The notes beneath the pieces are model-generated. The model was not told where the DNA came from. It was given only the letters and a program-made list of their open reading frames with translations, and searched no databases. A DNA stretch of 64,000 bases from Algibacter_G agarivorans (GTDB lineage Bacteria; Bacteroidota; Bacteroidia; Flavobacteriales; Flavobacteriaceae). How positions within the stretch are numbered: position 1 is the stretch's first letter; every line of letters starts with the position of its first letter. Below are positions 58,751-64,000 of the stretch, in pieces. The position numbers and the translations under genes are program-made. The stretch covers positions 17,492 to 81,491 of the forward strand of contig NZ_BAABJJ010000035.1 of NCBI RefSeq assembly GCF_039543245.1, given 5' to 3'.

Positions 58751-59041
58751 ATGACGAAGGCTGATTTAGTAGCAAAAATTTCTGAGAAATTAGGAATTGA
58801 AAAAGGTGATGTTCAAGCAACTGTTGAAACATTTATGGAAGAAGTAAAAACTTCTTTAGAAGGTGGTGATAATGTTTACCTAAGAGGTTTTGGAAGCTTT
58901 ATAATTAAAACAAGAGCTGAAAAAACAGGTAGAAACATTTCTAAAAACACAACGATCAAAATACCTGCTCATAATATTCCTGCATTTAAGCCTGCAAAAG
59001 TTTTTGTAGAGGGCGTTAAAACAAATGTAGACGTTAAATAG
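58751..59041 (+). CDS. hup: HU/IHF family DNA-binding protein
   Basis: A 96-aa nucleoid protein starting MTKADLVAKISEKLGIEKGDV. The beta-arm is GFGSFIIKTRAEKTGRNISKNTTIKIPAHNIPAFKPAK (about 46-83, split), with the intercalating Pro in the N-I-P-A tip. The IHF-like GRNISKNTTIKIPA form is common in Bacteroidota. Single gene with its own promoter and likely high expression. Confidence 0.96.
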   Translation: MTKADLVAKISEKLGIEKGDVQATVETFMEEVKTSLEGGDNVYLRGFGSFIIKTRAEKTGRNISKNTTIKIPAHNIPAFKPAKVFVEGVKTNVDVK

Positions 59042-59056
59042 AACAACAAAGTGCGG

Positions 59057-59074
59057 TCCCGATAGCTATCGGGA
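59057..59074. repeat. Perfect 18-bp palindrome TCCCGATAGCTATCGGGA
   Basis: A fully self-complementary sequence between hup and the small basic peptide gene. It is a frequent flavobacterial intergenic palindrome and may act as a short terminator or processing hairpin, though no T tract follows. Confidence 0.7.
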
Positions 59075-59116
59075 TTGTTAATTAAATCGAATTATTAATT
59101 TAAAAAGACACTATTT

Positions 59117-59209
59117 ATGCCAAGTGGTAAAAAACGTAAAAGACATAAGGTAGCGACGCACAAACGTAAGAAACGTAGACGCGCTAACCGTCACAAAAAG
59201 AAAAAATAA
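59117..59209 (+). CDS. 30-aa very basic AURKAIP1/COX24-type ribosomal peptide
   Basis: Read directly from the sequence: an ATG ORF of 30 codons, MPSGKKRKRHKVATHKRKK then RRRANRHKKKK, with 20 Lys/Arg. It matches the small AURKAIP1/COX24 family widespread in Bacteroidota, related to mitochondrial mS38 and thought to bind the ribosome decoding region. It has its own terminator directly downstream. It is too short for standard gene finders but strongly conserved in type. Confidence 0.82.
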   Translation: MPSGKKRKRHKVATHKRKKRRRANRHKKKK

Positions 59210-59212
59210 ATC

Positions 59213-59242
59213 AAAAAAGTAGTTAGATTAGCTACTTTTTTT
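59213..59242 (+). terminator. Terminator after the 30-aa peptide gene
   Basis: AAAAAAGTAG...CTACTTTTTTT hairpin (10-bp A/T-rich stem) 3 nt after the stop codon. The rest of the gap to rng (about 230 nt) shows only low-complexity TAGCTGTTAGTTGCTGG-type sequence. Confidence 0.85.
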
Positions 59243-59473
59243 GGTTTTAAAAACAACAAGTTCTTTGAAATGAGTTCATTAATTTTTTAACGCCTTTGGT
59301 GTTTTATGAACTCCACGGATTTAAAATCCTGTGAAAAAATAATGTATAATCCATCTGTATAATTTGGTTGTTTGTTACTAGCTGTTAGTTGCTGGTTGTT
59401 ATTCTATAAGATTTCAACCCTTAACACTTAGCTCTTAACTCTTAACTAGAGCGTATGGATAAAAATTAACTAA

Positions 59474-61021
59474 ATGGATAAAGAATTGATCATTAGATCT
59501 GGTTCCGAAAATGTTGATTTTGCCTTATTAAAAGATGGAAAACTTATTGAATTACAGAAAGATGAAGATAGTAATGACTTTGCTGTTGGTGATGTGTTTA
59601 TAGCCAAAATCAGAAAAGCCGTTCCTGGACTAAATGCTGCATTTGTAAATGTAGGTTATGAGAAAGATGCATTTTTGCATTATCATGATTTAGGGCCAAA
59701 ATTACCTTCCCTTTTAAAATTCACAAAACGTGTAAGCACAGGTAAACTAAAAGATTTTTCTTTAAAAAATTTCCCATTTGAAAAAGATATTGATAAAGGC
59801 GGCAAAATTGCAGATGTCTTAAAATCAAATCAATCGCTATTAGTACAAATCGTTAAAGAACCTATATCGACCAAAGGCCCTAGAATAAGCTCAGAGCTTT
59901 CTATTGCCGGTAGATATATTGTTTTAGTGCCTTTTTCTAGCAGAATTTCTGTTTCTCAAAAAATAGAAGACCGCGAAGAAAAAGACCGACTAAAACGATT
60001 GGTAAAGAGTATTACTCCCCAAGGTTTTGGCGTTATTATTCGTACGGTAGCACAAGGCAAAAAAGTAGCTGAACTAGATAAAGATTTACAAAATTTGCTT
60101 AGTCGTTGGACGGCAATGTGTAAAAAGCTACACAGAGCACATCACCCCAGTAAAGTATTAGGTGAAATGAATAAAGCCTCGTCAATTTTACGAGACATAT
60201 TCAATGATACCTTTACAGGAATTACTGTTGATGATGAAGAGCTCTTCTATCAAATTAAAGATTACGTGCAAGAAATTGCACCAGAAAAAGAATCAATAGT
60301 TAAATTGTATCAGTCTAAAAACCCGATTTTTGAAAAATTTGGAATTGAAAGACAGATAAAAACCTCGTTTGGCAAAACTGTTTCTATGGCAAAAGGCGCC
60401 TATTTGGTAATTGAACACACCGAAGCCCTGCATGTTATAGATGTAAACAGTGGAAATCGTTCTAACAAGGCCAACAATCAAGAGGATACAGCACTTGAAG
60501 TTAACTTAATAGCTGCTACCGAAATGGCTCGTCAATTACGCTTGCGTGATATGGGCGGCATCATTGTAGTAGATTTTATAGATATGACCAGTGCAGAAAA
60601 CAGGCAAAAATTGTTCAATCACCTTCGTGACGAAATGAAGGACGACAGAGCAAAACACAAAATATTGCCTCCGAGTAAATTTGGATTGATACAAATAACA
60701 AGACAGCGTGTTCGCCCAGAAATGAACATTAAAACCCGTGAGGAAAATCCTGATGTGATTATTAATGGCTCTGAGGTTGAAGCACCAATTGGTTTATTGC
60801 AAAAAATAAACCACGATCTTGAAAAACTCATTAAAAAAGACTATAAAAAGTTGACTTTAAACACACATCCTTTTATAGCAGCCTTTTTAACAAAAGGTAT
60901 TCCATCTATACGTTCTAAATGGTTTTTAGAACATAAAAAATGGGTGAAAATTTTACCAAGAGATGCTTACACATACTTAGAATATCATTTTTTCGATAAA
61001 GATGGTAATCAAATTAAATAA
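59474..61021 (+). CDS. rng: Ribonuclease E/G family endoribonuclease
   Basis: A 515-aa RNase G-like enzyme for RNA turnover and rRNA maturation. An S1-like domain (about 35-130, VFIAKIRKAVPGLNAAFVNVGYEKDAFLHYHDL) precedes the DNase I-like catalytic part. Metal-binding Asp are in HVIDVNSGNRS and GGIIVVDFIDM (about 321 and 366), then QITRQRVRPEMN. It lacks the long C-terminal scaffold of E. coli RNase E. Single gene, terminated by the hairpin just downstream. Confidence 0.95.
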   Translation: MDKELIIRSGSENVDFALLKDGKLIELQKDEDSNDFAVGDVFIAKIRKAVPGLNAAFVNVGYEKDAFLHYHDLGPKLPSLLKFTKRVSTGKLKDFSLKNFPFEKDIDKGGKIADVLKSNQSLLVQIVKEPISTKGPRISSELSIAGRYIVLVPFSSRISVSQKIEDREEKDRLKRLVKSITPQGFGVIIRTVAQGKKVAELDKDLQNLLSRWTAMCKKLHRAHHPSKVLGEMNKASSILRDIFNDTFTGITVDDEELFYQIKDYVQEIAPEKESIVKLYQSKNPIFEKFGIERQIKTSFGKTVSMAKGAYLVIEHTEALHVIDVNSGNRSNKANNQEDTALEVNLIAATEMARQLRLRDMGGIIVVDFIDMTSAENRQKLFNHLRDEMKDDRAKHKILPPSKFGLIQITRQRVRPEMNIKTREENPDVIINGSEVEAPIGLLQKINHDLEKLIKKDYKKLTLNTHPFIAAFLTKGIPSIRSKWFLEHKKWVKILPRDAYTYLEYHFFDKDGNQIK

Positions 61022-61024
61022 TTG

Positions 61025-61061
61025 AAAAACCCGCTACTATTATAAGTTAGCGGGTTTTTTG
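61025..61061 (+). terminator. Terminator of rng
   Basis: AACCCGCTA/TAGCGGGTT stem with 11-nt loop and T tract, starting a few bases after the stop codon. Confidence 0.88.
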
Positions 61062-61134
61062 TTTTTATATGTCATTGCTAAACTTTTAGGTTGTGGCAAC
61101 CTCTTTCTAATATCAACGCTTTTAATAATTATTT

Positions 61135-61284
61135 GGGCAATTGCTAAAGCACCGCGCTTTCCGCTGTATCTTTCTAAAACGTCGTAGCGAGGACGAAGGA
61201 CGTGGCTATCTGCCAATTTTTATCTATAACTAAATTCATCGCACTTTTATTTTTTAAAAAGGATGCCGCTGCAATCGCTATTGC
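61135..61284. repeat. Structured dispersed repeat, copy 2
   Basis: A 150-nt element with the same block order as 14889-15034: GGGCAAT start, CGCTTTCCGCTGTATCTTT, inner hairpin ACGTC/GACGT, AAAAAGGATGCCGCTGCAAT, and end ATTGC. The terminal pairs differ from copy 1 on both arms, keeping complementarity. Confidence 0.8.
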
Positions 61285-61348
61285 GGGGTTCAGTACTCCA
61301 CTACAAATCACCAATTACTGAATGGAATTTACTTTGACCATTGTTGCC

Positions 61349-61372
61349 ACCACTAAGCAGGAGCTTAGTGGT
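61349..61372. repeat. Perfect 10-bp hairpin ACCACTAAGC-AGGA-GCTTAGTGGT
   Basis: It lies between the repeat and the tandem palindromes before the cytochrome gene. A shorter hairpin with the same CTAAGC/GCTTAG core occurs at 62113-62127. No T tract, so not an obvious terminator. Confidence 0.6.
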
Positions 61373-61393
61373 AGCCTAGGGGATACATCGTCC

Positions 61394-61427
61394 TGATAAA
61401 AATCAGTTCCAGGACTGATGAAGATCA
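61394..61427 (+). promoter_or_regulatory. Tandem FNR/CRP-like boxes before the cytochrome c gene
   Basis: TGATAAAAATCA (61394-61405) and TGATGAAGATCA (61416-61427) are both perfect TGAT-N4-ATCA palindromes with centres 22 bp apart, two helical turns. The second is centred 29.5 bp before the -7 box, as expected for a class II activator site near -41.5. Confidence 0.65.
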
Positions 61428-61450
61428 TTTTTTCTGTTTTTATTAATCTT

Positions 61451-61458
61451 TACCTTTG
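61451..61458 (+). promoter_or_regulatory. -7 box of the cytochrome c gene
   Basis: TACCTTTG matches TAnnTTTG, with no TTTG at -33, which fits an activator-dependent promoter. Confidence 0.6.
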
Positions 61459-61510
61459 ATTTTGTAAATGTACTTAGGTGCATTAAATCATTAATTTAAA
61501 ACATCTGGTT

Positions 61511-61978
61511 ATGACTATTAGAAATAAATTATCAATCAATCTTTCGAATTATTTAATGGTGTTTGTCTTGTTATGTGGGAGCTTACTAATAAGTAGCTGC
61601 AATAAGCAAGCGCATGGATTCGCATTGCCTGAAGGCGATATTGAAAAAGGAAAAGTGACTTTTGAGAGATTGGTATGTAATGAATGTCATAGTATACCAA
61701 ATATTGAATGGAAAGGCGGAAAAGATAATCTAAAAATACATCTTGGAGGTGATATATCATCTTTAAAAACCTATGGAGACCTGGTCACTTCAGTAATTAA
61801 TCCTTCTCATAAAGTCGCATTGTTCTACAATCAAGAAACCTCTACCGAAGATGGCCTTTCAAAGATGAAGAACTATAACGACGTTATGACTGTTCAGGAA
61901 CTTATTGATCTTGTTACTTTTCTTCAGTCAGAATATCAAGTAGTACCACCACCAACCTCATACACTCCTTATTATTGA
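61511..61978 (+). CDS. c-type cytochrome lipoprotein, single heme
   Basis: A 155-aa envelope electron carrier. The lipoprotein signal has C30 (LLISSC), the heme-binding motif is CNECH (56-60) and the axial Met is probably M119 or M126 in KMKNYNDVMTVQEL, followed by IDLVTFLQS as in class I cytochromes. It ends in a Pro/Tyr-rich tail. Partner oxidase or reductase is not in the window. Tandem FNR-like boxes upstream suggest induction by low oxygen or redox change. Confidence 0.88.
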   Translation: MTIRNKLSINLSNYLMVFVLLCGSLLISSCNKQAHGFALPEGDIEKGKVTFERLVCNECHSIPNIEWKGGKDNLKIHLGGDISSLKTYGDLVTSVINPSHKVALFYNQETSTEDGLSKMKNYNDVMTVQELIDLVTFLQSEYQVVPPPTSYTPYY

Positions 61979-62232
61979 GTAATTAACGAACGCATAAAAA
62001 TAAGAGGAGCATCTATATTGAAAACAAAATCAGAAAGGTTTTATTAATGCTGGAAGGGTATTTGAAGAGCCATATTCGAATAATTATTCTTTCTGATCAT
62101 GCCCTGCTACTGCTAAGCTGCGCTTAGAGGCATTACAATTGGTCTCGTCCTAATATAGTTTACATCCTTTACATTAATCCTAAAATAGGTTTACAGCTTA
62201 GTCCTATTGCTGGATTACTATAATCGGATTAT

Positions 62233-63663
62233 TTACTTTTTTTTCGTTCTTTTAAAACCGATCATTGTTCTGGATTCAAGATCTTTTTTTTCCAATTCTT
62301 CTTCCAGTTTTTTATATCTACTAATATCCTTAATGGTTACAACTACTGCAGCTATATGATTTTCATTGTCAATTATTGGTCTACCACTTAATAAAACTCT
62401 TCGCATTTCATTAGTTGCTAAGTCTTTTAAAATAACATCTATATCATCTGTTATTTCTCCAACTAAAGCACGTTCGGCAGGAAGGTCTTGAACAGGAAAT
62501 GTTTTCTTTCCATTAGGGAAAAGAACTTTAAAATGGTCTGAAAAATTGATGGATATCTTAGAGTCGTCTTCTATTCCAAAAAGTTCATTAGCTACATCAT
62601 TAGCTAATATTACTTGTCTACTGGTATTTGCCACTAGCACACCATCACTAATATTCTCAAGAACCATATTCAGTTTCTGTTTGCTTTCAAATAGGTTTCT
62701 CAACGCTTTTTCTTCTTCTTGTTTTATCTGCAGTTCTTCAGTAATATTTCTAGCAATGGCATATAATATTCCTGTTTCTTGGTCTGCGGTAGCGTTCCAA
62801 GAAATCCATTTAATGGTTCCATCTTTACAGATCCAGCGGTTTTTAAAATTCACTAGATCAGTTCCTTTTTGAAGCGTTCCAATTTGCTGTTGGGTCATTT
62901 CTACATCATCAGGAAAAATAAAAGAAGTAAATGGTTTGGCTAAAAGTTCTGAGTCACTATATCCTAAAAGCTTACTTAATGAAGGATTTATTTTTATCAA
63001 CTTATTTTTAGAGGCTATTACCAAACTATCAATAGACAAATTAAAAAAGGTATCTGCAGCCTTTAATGATCGTTCCATTTTTTTTCTTTCGGTTATATCT
63101 GTAGAAATAGTTCCGATAGCATACATCCTACTTGTTATATCAAATAATGGAAATTTAACAGACAAATAGGTATGTGGTCCATCCGCCTGTTCTATGATTT
63201 CTTCTACTTGAATTTCTTCACCTGCTTTTAAAGCCTTTAAATCTGAACTGCGGTAAGTATCCGCAATATCTTTAGATAAAAATTCATGATTAGTTTTCCC
63301 TATTATATCCGTTTCTTCCGATGCGAAAAGTGATTGAAATTCCTTATTTACCAATATATATTCGCCATTTAACTTTTTGACTGAAATGGCATTTGAGGTA
63401 TTATTAATGATAGACTGCAATAATTTTTCATTTTTCAATAATTCCAGATCTGATTTCTTCTTGGCTTTTAGCTGTCCTTTGAGAATAAAAAATACAATAG
63501 TTAACATGACTATAGAAAGCACTATTAATGCAAATGCAATCCATTGCCATGATTTGTTACTTGAAAAAAATATTTGTCGTATAGATATAAATCCAATCAC
63601 AAAAACTACTACTAGGTTGATAATATAGCCTAGAACAATTTTTTTTTCGAATGAGATTTTCAT
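62233..63663 (-). CDS. Membrane-bound triple-PAS protein without output domain
   Basis: A 476-aa protein with two N-terminal helices (about 8-29 and 39-60). Three PAS domains follow: about 82-190 with ITERKK, about 200-315 with WICKDGTIKWISWNATADQ, and about 330-450 ending VVTIKDISRYKKLEEELEKK. The third is followed only by LESRTMIGFKRTKKK and a stop; no HisKA, GGDEF or HTH domain is present. It may act through protein contact with a separate kinase, or it may be a truncated kinase. A T-rich tract at the 3' end and lack of continuing frame were examined. Confidence 0.8.
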   Translation of the reverse strand: MKISFEKKIVLGYIINLVVVFVIGFISIRQIFFSSNKSWQWIAFALIVLSIVMLTIVFFILKGQLKAKKKSDLELLKNEKLLQSIINNTSNAISVKKLNGEYILVNKEFQSLFASEETDIIGKTNHEFLSKDIADTYRSSDLKALKAGEEIQVEEIIEQADGPHTYLSVKFPLFDITSRMYAIGTISTDITERKKMERSLKAADTFFNLSIDSLVIASKNKLIKINPSLSKLLGYSDSELLAKPFTSFIFPDDVEMTQQQIGTLQKGTDLVNFKNRWICKDGTIKWISWNATADQETGILYAIARNITEELQIKQEEEKALRNLFESKQKLNMVLENISDGVLVANTSRQVILANDVANELFGIEDDSKISINFSDHFKVLFPNGKKTFPVQDLPAERALVGEITDDIDVILKDLATNEMRRVLLSGRPIIDNENHIAAVVVTIKDISRYKKLEEELEKKDLESRTMIGFKRTKKK

Positions 63664-64000
63664 TTTTTCTAATTATAAATTCCTTTTTATTTTTATGATT
63701 ACACTAATTTATTAAACTTAGGCTATTAGCTAAATGATATATGTCATATTGTAATGTAGATATCAGTTCTAAATTTGAGTAACTAACAATTGCAAAAAAA
63801 CACGCTTTATAAGTCAATATTTTGGAGTTAACTGAACGATTTATGATAATTTCCTATTTCAATAATTCAGAAAATTAGTTTTCGGTTAGAAATCAAAAAT
63901 GTATGTATAATCAATTACATTAATGTTTAATACCAATAGCGTCCTAAACGATTAAAAAAGAGAAAGGGAAATTTGTTCCGCAAAGTTACCTTTGTGGTGC
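63664..64000. other. Right-edge intergenic region
   Basis: A TGATATATGTCA palindrome lies near the left end. TACCTTTG at 63987-63994 on the plus strand, next to CAAAG/CTTTG, could be the -7 box of a gene beyond the window. No coding region is supported. Confidence 0.45.
63735..63746. promoter_or_regulatory. CRP/FNR-like palindrome TGAT-ATAT-GTCA before the PAS gene
   Basis: TGATATATGTCA, extended to ATGA...TCAT. At 29.5 bp from its centre the minus strand reads TAAATTAG, one mismatch from TAnnTTTG. Confidence 0.5.

Noticed and set aside
59243..59473. Small RNA in the gap before rng
   Set aside because: Low-complexity TAGCTGTTAG/CTTAACTCTTAAC runs without promoter-terminator pair or stable fold.
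62100..62300. Frameshift in the T-rich end of the PAS gene hiding a kinase domain
   Set aside because: None of the minus-strand frames after the stop shows HisKA or HATPase motifs in the following bases, so a simple frameshift does not restore an output domain within the window.

Overview
The window is AT-rich chromosomal DNA from a Bacteroidota bacterium, almost certainly a member of the Flavobacteriaceae. The evidence is the gliding genes gldD and gldE, the mutY-ssb-gldE-gldD order, TonB-dependent receptors, OmpA with thrombospondin type-3 repeats, the families DUF3098, DUF3127, DUF4199 and DUF4301, and promoters of the Bacteroidota form TTTG-N19-21-TAnnTTTG. Most of the window is ordinary housekeeping sequence. 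No prophage, CRISPR array, rRNA or insertion sequence was seen. One tRNA (Ala, GGC) and one TPP riboswitch are present.

Layout. 1-8 kb: an AddA/AddB-like helicase-nuclease pair split by kbl and ompA, then an alpha/beta hydrolase. 8-15 kb: a YdiJ-like FAD/Fe-S dehydrogenase, tRNA-Ala, a universal stress protein, a GNAT-MATE pair, and two very small membrane proteins coupled to queD. 15-20 kb: leuS, an EamA exporter, ftsX and DUF3098. 20.5-29.1 kb: a sugar-acid module (glycerate kinase, sodium symporter, GNAT, GH63-type glycoside hydrolase, TonB receptor, divergent LacI regulator). It lies between DUF3098 and uppP-truB, genes usually adjacent in this family. 29-38 kb: uppP-truB, a TonB-like protein, a thioredoxin-like protein, tag, two tandem PPK2 kinases, an ECF sigma factor with a membrane partner, and a Cys-rich HMA lipoprotein. 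38-43 kb: rplU-rpmA, a DUF1569-like pseudogene broken by one TGA, an orphan vsr, ahcY, a PPTase and a GGGP synthase. 43.7-49.7 kb: a probable thiamine salvage group (YkoF-like, PnuC/PnuT, NadR-like kinase) with a TPP-riboswitch-controlled TonB receptor. 50-61 kb: greA, HIT, an orphan histidine kinase, aat, gldDE, ssb, mutY, hup, a 30-aa basic ribosomal-type peptide and rng. 61-64 kb: a c-type cytochrome lipoprotein and a membrane PAS protein with no output domain.

How the genes work together. The 20-29 kb module reads as uptake and hydrolysis of a glyceryl glycoside (glucosyl- or mannosylglycerate) followed by glycerate phosphorylation. The thiamine group covers outer-membrane uptake, inner-membrane uptake and a likely kinase trapping step.

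The most notable regulatory signal is a palindrome TGAY-N4-RTCA found upstream of four genes or operons (thioredoxin-like, ppk2 pair, cytochrome c lipoprotein, PAS sensor). At the cytochrome and thioredoxin-like genes its centre is exactly 29.5 bp upstream of a perfect -7 box. The PAS gene has a one-mismatch box at the same distance, and the ppk2 site is weaker. This resembles a class II CRP/FNR activator arrangement.

The window is also rich in short dispersed repeats, including one copy read in frame inside leuS and one family of about 150 bp whose ends co-vary as a hairpin. Coordinates come from reading the sequence. Family assignments come from recognised motifs without database searches.
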